From: Pseudolabrys sp.
GTDB lineage: Bacteria; Pseudomonadota; Alphaproteobacteria; Rhizobiales; Xanthobacteraceae
Length of the DNA stretch: 64,000 nt
Reading direction: 5' to 3'
Assembly (NCBI GenBank): GCA_017849615.1
Contig: JAFIGS010000028.1
Coordinates: forward strand, 1 to 64,000
Below are positions 1-9,453 of the stretch, piece by piece (positions within the stretch are counted from its first letter, which is position 1; the number at the start of each line of letters is the position of its first letter). Position numbers and translations under genes: made by a program. Under the pieces are notes generated by a model. It had not been told where the DNA came from, did no database searches, and saw only the letters and a list, made by a program, of their open reading frames with translations.

Positions 1-209
1 ACCATCAGCAAGCTCCTTGCAGCCGGTCTTATTGCCGGCGGGCGGAGCCCCGTCGCCGCCCGAGCGCCCGGGATGCGTAATCCCCGGGCCCGCGGGCACC
101 GCATCCTGCCCCCACTGAAACGACGCCTCATGACAGCGCCCCCGGCTGGAGAAGGACGCACGAACCCTATCCTATCGTAGGAATAACAGTCAAGGACTAT
201 TTTTCTATC
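1..209. other. Window edge, no gene recognised
   Basis: I see no convincing reading frame here. A short inverted repeat, CCTATCGTAGG, lies near 171-181. The stretch could hold the end of a gene that starts outside the window. Confidence 0.3.
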
Positions 210-398
210 GTCATTCCGGGACCCGCGCAGGCGGGGACCCGGAATCCAGACAAGCCCTCATGCACCGCTGGATTCCGGGTTCGCACCTTCGGTGCGCCCC
301 GGAATGACGGAGGGAGGTGGCTGGATTCCGGGTTCGCTTGCATAGCGCGTCGAAGACGCGCGTAAACGCGCTTATGGTGCGAGCGCCCCGGAATGACG
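210..398. repeat. Hairpin repeat family A, full copy plus half copy
   Basis: The full copy (210-308) begins GTCATTCCGG and ends with its complement CCGGAATGAC. Two internal stems (near 224-240 and 280-296) flank a CGGAATCCA/TGGATTCCG pair. A second right half (about 321-398) follows at once and carries a longer, different inner stem built from repeated gcgcg runs. It lies downstream of ubiK on the minus strand and may act as a transcription-end or mRNA-stability hairpin. Other copies lie at 3760, 10314, 14513, 48666 and 57698. Confidence 0.75.
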
Positions 399-406
399 GA
401 GAAGGG

Positions 407-706
407 TCAGGCCACGCCTTCCTCCGGGCCGGGCGAGGTCTTCTTCGGCCTGGCGGCCGATTTGGCCTCCAGCGCGTCGAGGCGGGCCTTGAGCGCGTCG
501 TTCTCCTCGCGGGCGAGGCGGGCCATCTCCTTGACCGCCTCGAATTCCTCGCGCGAGACCACGTCGAGGTCGCGCAGCATCTTCTCGGCCTGGGTGCGGA
601 AAAGGGTATCGACCTCGCGCCGCACGCCCTGCGCCACGCCGGCGGCATCGTTCATCATCCGCGCCATCTCGTCGAAAATCCGGTTGTTGGTCTGAACCAT
701 GGTCAA
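407..706 (-). CDS. ubiK: UbiK-family accessory factor (BMFP domain)
   Basis: A 99-residue protein of the BMFP/DUF526 type. UbiK helps the Ubi enzymes that make ubiquinone and can associate with membranes. Residues about 1-50 form an amphipathic helix ('RIFDEMARMM'). Residues about 50-80 are a heptad-rich coiled coil ending in 'ALKARLDALE', the family hallmark, followed by a short Lys/Pro-rich tail. The length is typical. The gene is divergent from lgt, as is common in Hyphomicrobiales. The start at 706 is the only good ATG. The family assignment is firm; the ubiquinone role is inferred from enterobacterial UbiK. Confidence 0.85.
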   Translation of the reverse strand: MTMVQTNNRIFDEMARMMNDAAGVAQGVRREVDTLFRTQAEKMLRDLDVVSREEFEAVKEMARLAREENDALKARLDALEAKSAARPKKTSPGPEEGVA

Positions 707-847
707 TGTCTCCGCTGAGGAAGGTTTCCCCGGGGCCTGTTGCCGATCACAATGGCGCTTGGGTCATCAGCCTGCAAGGTCCCAGTTTCATAACACGCCG
801 TGCTAAGAGCTTTACCGGGCGACTCGTTCACCTTTGCGAAGGCCAGA

Positions 848-1675
848 ATGCCGTTTTTTGTCATACCGTTTCCCTATATCGACCCGGTGCTGGTCCATGT
901 CGGGCCCTTCGCCATCCGCTGGTATGCGCTGGCCTATATCGTCGGCATCGTCGCCGGCTGGATGTATTCGCGCCATCTGATCCGCACCGAGCGGCTGTGG
1001 GGCGGCCCGGCTCCACTCAAGATGATCGACTTCGACGACTTCGTGCTCTGGGTGACGCTCGGCATCATCCTCGGCGGCCGCATCGGCTATGTGCTGTTCT
1101 ACAACCTGCCGCATTTCGCCGGGCCTCCGCTCGAGGTCTTGCCGCTCTGGAATGGCGGCGCGTCGTTCCACGGCGGCTTTACCGGCTGCGTCGTCGCGGT
1201 GGTGCTGTTCGCCCGCGCCCGCGGCATTCTGATCATGTCGCTGGGAGATCTGACCTGCGCCGCGGCGCCGATCGGCATTTTCCTCGGCCGCATCGCCAAT
1301 TTCATCAACGGCGAATTGTGGGGCCGCACGACGGATGTGCCCTGGTCGATGGTCTTCCCCAATGGCGGGCCGCTGCCGCGGCATCCGAGCCAGATCTACG
1401 AGGCCGGGCTCGAGGGCCTCGCCATGTTCGTCTTGCTCGCGGTGATGATCCGCTTCGGCGCGCTGCGCAAACCGGGCCTGATCATCGGCTCGTTCGCCTG
1501 TTTCTACGCGGTGGCGCGCAGCGTCTGCGAATTCTTCCGCGAGCCGGACGCGCAGCTCGGCTTCCTGTGGGGCGGCGCGACAATGGGACAACTGCTGTCG
1601 ATCCCCTTGTTCCTCGCCGGGGTCTGCTTCATCGTCTACGCCGTCAAGCACCCGCTCCGACCCCAGACGCCCTGA
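848..1675 (+). CDS. lgt: Prolipoprotein diacylglyceryl transferase
   Basis: A 275-residue inner-membrane enzyme that moves diacylglycerol from phosphatidylglycerol to the lipobox cysteine of prolipoproteins, the first step of lipoprotein maturation. About seven membrane segments are visible. The Lgt signature '[14 protein letters not shown]' lies near residue 147 and '[12 protein letters not shown]' near 178. An upstream ATG at 800 is in frame, but family members start at '[13 protein letters not shown]', so I use 848. The stop is 6 bp before midA, so the two are very likely co-transcribed. Its likely substrates in this window include Pal, the RND adaptor and the lipoprotein at 3978. Confidence 0.95.
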   Translation: MPFFVIPFPYIDPVLVHVGPFAIRWYALAYIVGIVAGWMYSRHLIRTERLWGGPAPLKMIDFDDFVLWVTLGIILGGRIGYVLFYNLPHFAGPPLEVLPLWNGGASFHGGFTGCVVAVVLFARARGILIMSLGDLTCAAAPIGIFLGRIANFINGELWGRTTDVPWSMVFPNGGPLPRHPSQIYEAGLEGLAMFVLLAVMIRFGALRKPGLIIGSFACFYAVARSVCEFFREPDAQLGFLWGGATMGQLLSIPLFLAGVCFIVYAVKHPLRPQTP

Positions 1676-1681
1676 TCGTCC

Positions 1682-2791
1682 ATGAACGACGTCCCGCACG
1701 CGCCGACGCCTCTCGAAGCCGAAATCCGACGGCGCATCGAAGCGGCCGGCCCGATGCCGGTGGCGGAGTATATGAGCCTGTGCCTCGCGCATCCGCAGTA
1801 CGGTTATTACGTCACGCGCGACCCGCTCGGCGCGCGCGGCGATTTCATCACCGCGCCGGAAGTGAGCCAGATGTTCGGCGAACTGATCGGCATCTGGATG
1901 TCGGCGGTGTGGAAGCAGATGGGTTCGCCCGCGCGCGTGCGCGTCGTCGAGCTCGGCCCCGGCCGCGGCACGTTGATGAAGGATGCGATGCGGGCGGCGC
2001 AGGTGGTGCCGCCCTTCCGCGCCGCCGTGACGCTGGACCTCGTGGAGATATCGCCGGTGCTGCGCGAGCAGCAGCAGCAGACGCTCGCCTCCACCAAGAT
2101 CGAGATGAACTGGTACGACTCGATCCGCGACATTCCGGGCGGGCCGGCCATCATCATCGCCAACGAATTCTTCGACGCCATTCCGGTGTCGCAGGCGGTG
2201 CGTGCCGAGGACGGCTGGCGCGAGCGCTGCGTCGGCATCGCCGATGACGGCCGCTTCGCCTTCGTGCTCGCGCCCGAGCCGATGAAACATATCGGCGTCC
2301 TGGTGCCGAAGGCGGCGCGCGAGGCACCGGTCGATTCCATCATCGAATGGCGCGCCGACAACGCCGCGATCGATCTCGGCCGCCGCGTCGTCGACGGCAG
2401 CGCCGCGCTGGTCATCGACTACGGCCATTCGCAAACCGATTTCGGCGACACGCTGCAGGCCGTCGGTAAGCACGCTTACGCCGATCCGCTGCGCGAGCCC
2501 GGCGAGGTCGATCTCACCGCTCATGTCGATTTCGAGCCGCTGACCCGCGCCGTCGAACTGATGGGTGCCAGAGGCTACGGCCCGATCACCCAATCGCGGC
2601 TGCTGCGCGCGCTTGGCATCGAGACGCGGGCCGCGACGCTGAAGGCCAAGGCGACGCGCGCCCAGGCTGCCGAGGTCGATCTCGCGCTGGCGCGTCTCGT
2701 CGGCATCGGCCGCACCGGCATGGGCGACCTGTTCAAGGCCGCGGCCTATGTCGCGCCAAGCCTGCCGCCGCCGCCGGCCTTTGAGCCCTGA
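1682..2791 (+). CDS. SAM-dependent methyltransferase, MidA/NDUFAF7 family
   Basis: A 369-residue class I methyltransferase of the DUF185 family. The SAM-binding motif 'VELGPGRGT' lies near residues 89-97, followed by 'VEISPVLREQQ'. The eukaryotic relative NDUFAF7/MidA methylates an arginine of a complex I subunit. A similar role for the bacterial protein is plausible but not shown by the sequence. Full length. It starts 6 bp after lgt in the common alphaproteobacterial order lgt-midA-pgeF. Confidence 0.88.
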   Translation: MNDVPHAPTPLEAEIRRRIEAAGPMPVAEYMSLCLAHPQYGYYVTRDPLGARGDFITAPEVSQMFGELIGIWMSAVWKQMGSPARVRVVELGPGRGTLMKDAMRAAQVVPPFRAAVTLDLVEISPVLREQQQQTLASTKIEMNWYDSIRDIPGGPAIIIANEFFDAIPVSQAVRAEDGWRERCVGIADDGRFAFVLAPEPMKHIGVLVPKAAREAPVDSIIEWRADNAAIDLGRRVVDGSAALVIDYGHSQTDFGDTLQAVGKHAYADPLREPGEVDLTAHVDFEPLTRAVELMGARGYGPITQSRLLRALGIETRAATLKAKATRAQAAEVDLALARLVGIGRTGMGDLFKAAAYVAPSLPPPPAFEP

Positions 2792-2966
2792 TCACGGACG
2801 GCGTCGCCCTTGTCGCGAGTTTTATCGACTTGTCCTATGCTCCTGTGATTGCTGCGCTTCCGCGCGGGCCGTAAATGCGACACATTCGACACCAACGGAT
2901 AACGGACGTCTGAGCGGGGGCCTTCGCGGGCCACATTGATTCAGATCACGGGGGACATTCGCACCG

Positions 2967-3734
2967 ATGCTGCAAGCCGCTTCGATTGCCGCCCTGCCCG
3001 GCATCCGCCACGCCTTCTTCACCCGCAATGGCGGCGTGTCGCAGGGCGTCTATGACAGCCTCAACGGCGGCGTCGGCTCGAACGATACGCCGGAGCACGT
3101 CGCGGAAAACCGCACCCGCATGGCGCTCGCGCTCGGCGTCAAGCCGGAACGATTCCTCACGCCCTATCAGATCCATTCGCCGGACGTCGTCATCGTCGAC
3201 GAGCCGTGGAGCCCCGACAACCGCCCGCGCGCCGATGCGCTGGTGACGAAGGTGCCGGATCTGGCGATCGGCGTTTCGACCGCCGACTGCGGCCCGCTGC
3301 TGTTCGCCGACAGCGAAGCGCGCGTCATCGGCGCGGCGCATGCCGGCTGGCGCGGCGCCTTTACCGGCATCATCGAGGCGACCATCGGCACGATGGAGAG
3401 GCTCGGCGCCTCGCGCGACAACATCGCGGTCGCGCTCGGCCCGACCATCCGTCAGGACAATTACGAAGTCGGCCCGGAATTCGTGGCGCGCTTTGTCGCC
3501 GCCGATATGGACAACACCCGCTTCTTCACCGATAGCGAGCGCGAGGGCCATCACATGTTCGATCTCACGGGCTACATCGCCTCGCGGATCGGACAGGCCG
3601 GCATCGCGAATTTCGAGGATCTCGGCCTGTGCACCTATGCCGAGCCGGAGCGCTTCTTCAGCTTCCGCCGCGCGACGCATCAGAGCGAGCCGGATTACGG
3701 CCGGCATATCAACGCCATCGCCCTGCACGACTAG
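2967..3734 (+). CDS. pgeF: Peptidoglycan editing factor PgeF (YfiH, laccase-domain)
   Basis: A 255-residue protein of the Cu/Zn laccase-domain family. The conserved metal-site residues fall in 'YQIHSPDV' (near 69), 'TADCGPLLF' (Cys near 107) and 'HAGWRGA' (His near 125). E. coli PgeF keeps wrong residues out of peptidoglycan stems, and related proteins have purine nucleoside phosphorylase activity. Length is typical. It lies 175 bp after midA; that gap holds no gene I can see. It may have its own promoter or share the lgt transcript. Confidence 0.9.
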   Translation: MLQAASIAALPGIRHAFFTRNGGVSQGVYDSLNGGVGSNDTPEHVAENRTRMALALGVKPERFLTPYQIHSPDVVIVDEPWSPDNRPRADALVTKVPDLAIGVSTADCGPLLFADSEARVIGAAHAGWRGAFTGIIEATIGTMERLGASRDNIAVALGPTIRQDNYEVGPEFVARFVAADMDNTRFFTDSEREGHHMFDLTGYIASRIGQAGIANFEDLGLCTYAEPERFFSFRRATHQSEPDYGRHINAIALHD

Positions 3735-3759
3735 CGGCGGGCCGCCATCAAATTACTCA

Positions 3760-3863
3760 GTCATTCCGGGGCGCCGCAAAGCGGCGAGCCCGGAATCCAT
3801 ACTCCGCAGCGCCGGGGTTATGGATTCCGGGTTCGCTCGCTATCGCTCGCGCCCCGAAATGAC
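3760..3863. repeat. Hairpin repeat family A, copy 2
   Basis: Same architecture as the element at 210: GTCATTCCGG at the left edge, a stem gcgccgc...gcggcg, the pair CGGAATCCAT/ATGGATTCCG around a short centre, a stem gctcgct..agc..gcgcc, and a right end reading CCGAAATGAC with one mismatch. It follows pgeF closely and may end or stabilise that transcript. Confidence 0.75.
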
Positions 3864-3876
3864 GATCAGATGCACG

Positions 3877-3903
3877 TTAATCATCTCATTAACGGATGAT
3901 TAA
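3877..3903 (+). promoter_or_regulatory. Candidate CtrA box inside an inverted repeat
   Basis: TTAA tetramers at 3889-3892 and 3900-3903 are 7 bp apart and the second is followed by CC. This matches the CtrA consensus TTAA-N7-TTAAC. The wider region is a perfect inverted repeat of TTAATCATC and GATGATTAA (9-bp arms, 9-bp spacer). It lies 75 bp upstream of the lipoprotein gene start at 3978. CtrA binding is inferred from the motif alone. Confidence 0.5.
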
Positions 3904-3977
3904 CCACGCTGGACATCGCCGGAACCCCGACTAAACTCGCCGCCGGTCGAGGGGGCTTGGCCGGTTCAGGGGGTTCG

Positions 3978-4634
3978 ATGCTGGTTCGCTGTCTCGTGCG
4001 GGCGGTTCTGATCGGCTGCATTGCCAGCGGCGTCGCCGCCTGCAAGCAGGACGGTCCGGCGAATGTCGCCCTGCAACAGCCGCGCGGCGCCTCCGTCGCC
4101 TTCGATACCATCGACGGCCTGCCGCGCCCGCAATTCCAGACCCTGGTGGACAGGCTCAACGACGAGGCGCAATCGCGCCAGCTCGCCGTGGTGTCGCGCG
4201 AGGGCACGTCCGCCTACCGCGTGCGCGGCGCGCTCACGGCGACCGTGAGGCGCGGCCAGACCACCATCGGCTGGACCTGGGACGTCTATGACGGCGCCGA
4301 GCAGCGCGTGCTGCAGATCACCGGCGAGGAAACGGGGACGGCCACCATCCGCAAGCCCGACGAGGCCTGGCAGGTCGCCGACGAGGCGATGCTGAGGCGC
4401 ATCGCGCAATCGAGCATGGACAGGCTCTCGGCCTTCCTGATTTCGCCGGAAGTGTCGCCGAACGCCCCGGCCGGGCCCGCGGTGGCTTTCGATGCGTCCT
4501 CGCCCGAGGCCGCCGGCATCTACCGCATGCCGCAGGCCAGCGCCGATCCGGTTCCCGCCGCCGGCGCCGAGGAAACCCCGCTGCCGCAACGGCGGCCGAC
4601 CGCCACGCTGGCGCTCGCCGACACCAGCCGCTGA
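3978..4634 (+). CDS. Predicted lipoprotein, function unknown
   Basis: A 218-residue protein with a signal peptide and a lipobox ending 'SGVAAC' (Cys22), so it should be lipidated by Lgt and anchored in the envelope. The mature part has mixed alpha/beta character with 'TIGWTWDVYDG' near the middle and a Pro/Ala-rich tail ending 'PLPQRRPTATLALAD'. I recognise no named domain. A TTG seven codons upstream (3957) is in frame, but the ATG at 3978 gives a normal signal peptide. A CtrA-like box lies 75 bp upstream. Confidence 0.75.
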   Translation: MLVRCLVRAVLIGCIASGVAACKQDGPANVALQQPRGASVAFDTIDGLPRPQFQTLVDRLNDEAQSRQLAVVSREGTSAYRVRGALTATVRRGQTTIGWTWDVYDGAEQRVLQITGEETGTATIRKPDEAWQVADEAMLRRIAQSSMDRLSAFLISPEVSPNAPAGPAVAFDASSPEAAGIYRMPQASADPVPAAGAEETPLPQRRPTATLALADTSR

Positions 4635-4851
4635 GCCGCCCGCGATCCTGCCGAAAAAGCCGGCGGATCGAGCCGATCCGGGCCGGAAAAGACGCGGGAC
4701 AAGGGACTTAACCCGTATTGCCCGTCTCCCCCCGCCTTGTTATGACCACCGCGCCTGACGCGCATTTGGTCGCACCCCTCTCATCGTCGGAAGGGCCGCG
4801 CGCCGCGAAGTGGAGCGCCAGGCAGGCGTGACGATGTAACGAGGATACGGG

Positions 4852-5823
4852 ATGTCGGGTAAGAACGGTGCGATCAAGCTGGTCGCCGGTAACTCCAATC
4901 CCGCCCTCGCCGCCGCGATCGGCGATTATCTCAAGACGCCGCTGACCAAAGCCGTGGTTCGCCGCTTCGCCGACGGCGAGGTGTTCGTCGAAATTCAGGA
5001 AAACGTGCGCGGCGCCGACTGCTTCGTCATCCAGTCAACCTCGGCGCCGGCCAACGACCACCTGATGGAATTGCTGATCATCATGGATGCGCTGCGCCGC
5101 TCCTCGGCGCGCCGCATCACGGCGGTGGTGCCCTATTTCGGCTATGCCCGGCAGGACCGCAAACCGGGACCGCGCACGCCGATCTCGGCCAAGCTGGTCG
5201 CCAACCTGATCACGCATGCCGGCGCCGACCGCGTCATGACGCTCGACCTGCATGCCGGGCAGATCCAGGGCTTCTTCGATATTCCCACCGACAATCTCTA
5301 CGCCTCGCCGGTGATGGTGCGCGACATCAAGGACAAGTTCGATCTCGCCAATGTCATGGTGGTGTCGCCCGACGTCGGCGGCGTGGTGCGCGCGCGCGGC
5401 CTTGCCAAGCGCATCAACGCGCCGCTCGCCATCATCGACAAGCGCCGCGAGCGCGCCGGCGAATCCGAGGTCATGAACGTGATCGGTGAAGTCTCCGGCC
5501 ACACCTGTATTCTGGTCGACGACATCGTCGACTCCGGCGGTACGCTGGTGAACGCCGCCGATGCGTTGCTCGCCAACGGCGCCAAGGACGTCTACGCCTA
5601 CATCACGCACGGCGTATTGTCCGGCGGCGCGGTGGCGCGGGTGTCGAAGTCCAAGCTCAAGGAACTGGTGATCACCGACTCCATCCAGGAGACCGATGCG
5701 GTGAAGGCGGCGCCGAATATCCGCGTGCTGCCGATCGCGCATCTGATCGGCGAGGCCGTGGCGCGCACCGCGCACGAAGAGTCGGTGTCCAGCCTGTTCG
5801 AAGACCTGCCGCCGAAAGAGTAA
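4852..5823 (+). CDS. prs: Ribose-phosphate pyrophosphokinase
   Basis: A 323-residue PRPP synthetase. It makes phosphoribosyl pyrophosphate from ribose 5-phosphate and ATP for nucleotide, histidine and tryptophan synthesis. The N-terminal flexible-loop region carries '[10 protein letters not shown]' near residue 100. The PRPP-binding loop '[11 protein letters not shown]' is near 221-231. Length and both motifs are standard. The 217-bp upstream gap holds no gene; it should contain the promoter, but I cannot place one with confidence. The first residues '[14 protein letters not shown]' match the family start. Confidence 0.96.
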   Translation: MSGKNGAIKLVAGNSNPALAAAIGDYLKTPLTKAVVRRFADGEVFVEIQENVRGADCFVIQSTSAPANDHLMELLIIMDALRRSSARRITAVVPYFGYARQDRKPGPRTPISAKLVANLITHAGADRVMTLDLHAGQIQGFFDIPTDNLYASPVMVRDIKDKFDLANVMVVSPDVGGVVRARGLAKRINAPLAIIDKRRERAGESEVMNVIGEVSGHTCILVDDIVDSGGTLVNAADALLANGAKDVYAYITHGVLSGGAVARVSKSKLKELVITDSIQETDAVKAAPNIRVLPIAHLIGEAVARTAHEESVSSLFEDLPPKE

Positions 5824-5961
5824 GGCCGGGCTCTCCATCAGATTTCCGATCTGGCTATCGGCCGGTGCCGCGTCAGGCGCCGCGGCCCTTGATCGGATGC
5901 GCCCGCGCATCTATACTACCTTTGGTTGCGTATCCTGTTACCTAACCTCCATAGGTGCGCC

Positions 5962-6102
5962 ATGGACTTCATCGAACGCTGGTTCGGAATTTCTCCCGAT
6001 GGCGGCGACGGTTCGACCGAACTCCTGATCCTGACCGCCCTTGTCATCGTGATCGCGGCCGTTCTCGCGCGCCGCCAGTTGCGCCGCTTCCTGGGACGCT
6101 GA
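5962..6102 (+). CDS. Small single-pass membrane protein (46 aa)
   Basis: A short frame starts 'MDFIERWFGISPDGG', has one hydrophobic segment of about 17 residues ('LLILTALVIVIAAVLA') and ends in an Arg-rich tail 'RRQLRRFLGR'. The shape, with an acidic or neutral N-terminus, one membrane helix and a basic C-terminus, is that of a real small membrane protein. An AGGTG at 5953-5957 could serve as ribosome binding site. I do not recognise a family. Confidence 0.55.
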   Translation: MDFIERWFGISPDGGDGSTELLILTALVIVIAAVLARRQLRRFLGR

Positions 6103-6205
6103 TCGGTATCTGCACCGTTCCGGGCGGGATCTGTCCGCGCCTCGATCCCAATCGCGCGCGCCGGTCCGGGACATCACGGGATTTCTTCGCTGCACGGGGG
6201 CCAAG

Positions 6206-7372
6206 ATGGCGTGCTGTGGCGGAACGTCGGAAACCGGGACATACAAGGCGGCGCGGCCCGGCTGCATCCTGTGCCGCATCTGGCACATTCTGACGCGCGA
6301 GAAGACGCCTCACGGCGATCCGTGCGTCGTCATTCCCGGCCACATCGCGCGCAAGCCCGATCCCTGCATTTACGATCAGTTCCTGCTGATGCAGCTCAAC
6401 CAGCCGGTGACCTGGGACAACCCGGACGTCGCCATCTTTCTCAACGGCGTCGAGCAGTACACGTACAACCTGACCGTCGATACCGAGTACGACGTCGTCG
6501 TCACGGTTCACAACGCCTCGCGCGACAAGCCGGCGATCGGGACCGCCGTCGATATCCACTACATCGAGTTCGGCGCCGGCGGACAGATCAAGCATCCGAT
6601 CAAAGTCACCGCGACCGACGTTCCGGTGTGGCCAGGCACCTCCGCCGTCTCCGTCAAGTGGAAGACGCCGGCCGTTCCCGGGCACTACTGCATCGAAGTC
6701 GAACTCAGCCATCCCAATGACGGCAACCCGGCGAACAATCGCGGCTGGAACAACACGCAGGTCTACGCCGCGAAGTCGCCGGTGGACCGCAGCATCCGCA
6801 TCTTCAATCGCTATCCGCGCGAGTGCCCGCCGGTGCGCGAAGGCGGCGGCCCGGTGCTGCGCCCGCATCGCGTGTTCCTCGGCTGGGCCGTTATCGGCGC
6901 GGTCGCCGCGCTGCTGCTCCACCACAAGGTCAGCCATAGTCTGCCGGCCGGCACCAGGACACTTACCCTGCTGGCCGGCGGCTATATCGCCTTCGCGATC
7001 CTCGGGCTGTTCTGTGAATCCATCTACGCCTGGATCAAGCGCCGCAGCGAAGCCGGCCGGGCAAGACCGAAGCGGCCCGACCCGATCGACTGCCATCTGG
7101 TCAACCTCACCGTCGACTCGTATCGCTTCAACGACAAGACCGGCAAAGATTTCGATCCGGCCGCGGCCTTCACCGGCAAGGCGGCAGACTGGGGCGCCAC
7201 GGTGGCACCGTCGAGCTTCGTGTTTCAGCCGGGCGAGGCTTACCGCGACGTCAACCTGCACGTCGATGCGTCGGATGGCGCCGGCCCGCCGGGCTATTTC
7301 AACGTCAATGTGTGGCAAGGCGGCGTGCCGAGCGGCGGCGTGACGGTCAAGATCACGACGGGAGGACAGTGA
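6206..7372 (+). CDS. Unrecognised protein: Ig-like domains around two membrane helices
   Basis: A 388-residue protein I cannot name. It begins with a Cys-rich head ('MACCGG', 'GCILCRIW'). Residues about 50-195 look like an immunoglobulin/CARDB-type beta domain ('YNLTVDTEYDVVVTVHNAS', 'PAVPGHYCIEVEL', 'NNRGWNNTQVY'). Two hydrophobic helices follow near 225-245 and 250-275. A second beta-rich domain near 295-388 has 'GEAYRDVNLHVDAS' and 'PGYFNVNVWQGG'. There is no signal peptide. The stop is 1 bp before the next gene, so the two are surely co-translated. Base composition resembles the neighbours. Confidence 0.75.
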   Translation: MACCGGTSETGTYKAARPGCILCRIWHILTREKTPHGDPCVVIPGHIARKPDPCIYDQFLLMQLNQPVTWDNPDVAIFLNGVEQYTYNLTVDTEYDVVVTVHNASRDKPAIGTAVDIHYIEFGAGGQIKHPIKVTATDVPVWPGTSAVSVKWKTPAVPGHYCIEVELSHPNDGNPANNRGWNNTQVYAAKSPVDRSIRIFNRYPRECPPVREGGGPVLRPHRVFLGWAVIGAVAALLLHHKVSHSLPAGTRTLTLLAGGYIAFAILGLFCESIYAWIKRRSEAGRARPKRPDPIDCHLVNLTVDSYRFNDKTGKDFDPAAAFTGKAADWGATVAPSSFVFQPGEAYRDVNLHVDASDGAGPPGYFNVNVWQGGVPSGGVTVKITTGGQ

Positions 7373-7373
7373 A

Positions 7374-8327
7374 ATGGCCGGCTGCGACACCTATCCCCAC
7401 AATGATATGTACTATGCTGGCGAGAAGCGCGTGCTCGGCTGGGTCGCGGGCGGCGCGGTCACGGTAGGTCTTGCGGCGTTTCTCGAAGCGGCCGGCATCG
7501 CCGGGCTCGCGGGACCGGCGCTGTGGGTCGCGCTCGCCGGCATCGCCGTCGGCGCACTCGCCGGCGCCGTGCTCGGCTTTTTCGTCGGCTTCGCCGTGCT
7601 GTGGTTCGACCGGCTGCACGTTCAGGACCCGAGCCAGATCACCATGGCGGGCTGCATCTTCTGCGCCGGCAAAAACTCCGGCGTGCCGCCGTTCAACGAC
7701 AATGACTGGACCTTCAATCTTGGCCAGCCGCTGGCATTGCTTGCCCCGCTCGTGGCGGGTCTCGACGAACTCGTGATCCGCACCCGTCCGGCGCCGGACA
7801 ACGGCCCGGTGCAGATCACCTTCGGCGAGGAGAGCCTGACCCATCAGATTCTCCATTGCGAGATCAGTTCGCATATCGGCAGCTACGCCGCCGTCGGCGC
7901 CGCGGTCGGATCGGTCGCCGGCGCGGTGGCCGGCGCCGTCATCGGCGCGGCGATCTGCGCGGCGCTTGGCCTGCTGACCTTCGGCATCGGCGCCGCGCTG
8001 TGTCTGCTCATCGTCGCCGCCGTGATCCTCGCGGGCGCGGTGGTCGGCGGCGTCGTCGGCAACACGGTCGGTGGCGTTGTCGGCTGGATTGCCGACGAAC
8101 TCAGCGACTTCAACGAGCGTGGCGAAGCCGTGACGCAAGGCTGCCTGATGAACCTGACCGGCCGCTGGGTCACCGATGCGGGCCACGGCCACAACGAAAT
8201 TCACGATGTGGAAAGCGCGCAACTGGTCGAATGCAACAACTGCACCGACGAAGCGACCGGCACGTCCTCGAGCGGATTGATCGCCGCCGTCGGCATCGGC
8301 CGCCACCCGACCGGGCGCGACCCATAG
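7374..8327 (+). CDS. Unrecognised Gly/Ala-rich membrane protein with Cys pairs
   Basis: A 317-residue protein I cannot name. Residues about 18-80 form two Gly/Ala-rich helices with GxxxG spacing. A soluble stretch carries 'CIFCAGKNSG'. Residues about 165-240 are another glycine-zipper block ('VGAAVGSVAGAVAGAVIGAA'). The tail has 'GRWVTDAGHGHNEIHDVES', which recalls an H-G-x-x-E-I-H motif I have seen in unassigned secreted proteins, then 'ECNNCTD'. It follows its partner by 1 bp. Together they may form an envelope complex; this is inference. Confidence 0.7.
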   Translation: MAGCDTYPHNDMYYAGEKRVLGWVAGGAVTVGLAAFLEAAGIAGLAGPALWVALAGIAVGALAGAVLGFFVGFAVLWFDRLHVQDPSQITMAGCIFCAGKNSGVPPFNDNDWTFNLGQPLALLAPLVAGLDELVIRTRPAPDNGPVQITFGEESLTHQILHCEISSHIGSYAAVGAAVGSVAGAVAGAVIGAAICAALGLLTFGIGAALCLLIVAAVILAGAVVGGVVGNTVGGVVGWIADELSDFNERGEAVTQGCLMNLTGRWVTDAGHGHNEIHDVESAQLVECNNCTDEATGTSSSGLIAAVGIGRHPTGRDP

Positions 8328-8442
8328 CGGAAAGGCCCCGCCGGATACGGGTTCCCGATTGTCCTCGCCGCGCTTTCGTCACGCGGCCGGTCTATAGTGG
8401 GCCGAACCACGCCCCGCCCACGCAGACCGTCATTCACACATC

Positions 8443-9453
8443 ATGGACTCGCTGTCGCAAGCCGCGCTCGGAGCCGCCATCGGCGTTGCCGTCATGGGAC
8501 GGCGCACCAGGCCGTGGAAGGCGGCGCTGGTCGGCGCGATCGCCGGCACCCTGCCCGATCTCGACTCCTTCTTCGATCATGGCGATCCGATCAGCAACAT
8601 GGTGCTGCACCGCGCCAACAGCCACGCGTTGTTCTGGCAGACACTGGTGTCGCTGCCGATCGCGGCGGGCACCGCCGGGCTGCTGCGCGAGTGGACGAAC
8701 GTCAAGGGCTGGTGGCTGACGATCTGGCTGGCGCTGGTCACCCACGCCCTGCTCGACTGGACGACGGTGTACGGCACGCAGCTCGGCCTGCCCTTCACCG
8801 ACACGCCGTTCGGCCTCGGCAGCATGTTCATCATCGATCCGCTCTACACGCTGCCGCTGCTGATCGGCATCGGCATTGCGCTCTGTCTGCGCAATGTCCG
8901 CGGCTGACGCTGGAACGCCGCCGGCCTCATCCTCTCCACGGCCTATCTTGGCTGGAGCGCGCTGGCGCAAGCTCATGCGACCGATGTGGCGCGGGAGAAC
9001 CTGCGGGCGCAGGGTCATCAGGTCGAACGATTGCTGGTGACGTCGGCGCCGCTCAACACCATCCTCTGGCGCATCGTGGCGATCACGCCGGACGGCTATC
9101 TCGAGGGCTACACGTCGCTGCTCGACCGCGACCGCAGCATCGCCTTCGACCGCTTCGCCCGCGGCGAGGAATTGCATGCGCAACTGCGCGACAATTCCGC
9201 GGTGGCGACGATCGCCCGCTTCAGCCGCGGCTTCTTCAAGATGAGCGAGCGCGAGGGCCGCGCCGTCATCACCGATCTGCGCATGGGAATGGAGCCGAAC
9301 TACACGTTCAACTTCGAAGTCGCGCAGCGGCAGAGCCCGACCTTCGCGGCCCTCACGCCGCCCATGCGATACTCGCAGCGGCTGGACGCCGGGAACGGCT
9401 TGCCCTGGCTGTGGCGCCGGGCCATGGGCGAGAAACTGCCGCCGCCGCGCTGA
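8443..9453 (+). pseudogene. YdjM-type membrane metal-dependent hydrolase, interrupted by in-frame TGA
   Basis: The frame 8443-8904 encodes the N-terminal membrane half of a YdjM/LexA-binding hydrolase-like protein ('MDSLSQAALGAAIGVAVMG', 'GTLPDLDSFFD', 'HRANSHALFWQ', 'THALLDWTT'). A TGA at 8905-8907 stops it after 154 residues. The same frame continues without shift ('RWNAAGLILSTAYLGWSALAQ') to 9453, which gives the usual total of about 336 codons. The C-terminal half is intact. It is therefore a nonsense mutation, a sequencing error or a read-through site. The metal-binding Asp and His residues are all in the first half. Confidence 0.8.

Noticed and set aside
210-398. tRNA or CRISPR-like array from the repeated GGTTCG stretches
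   Set aside because: No tRNA fold and no regular spacing; the pattern is explained by hairpin repeats.
8905-8907. TGA as a selenocysteine codon
   Set aside because: No SECIS-like hairpin directly after the TGA, and the family does not use selenocysteine as far as I know.
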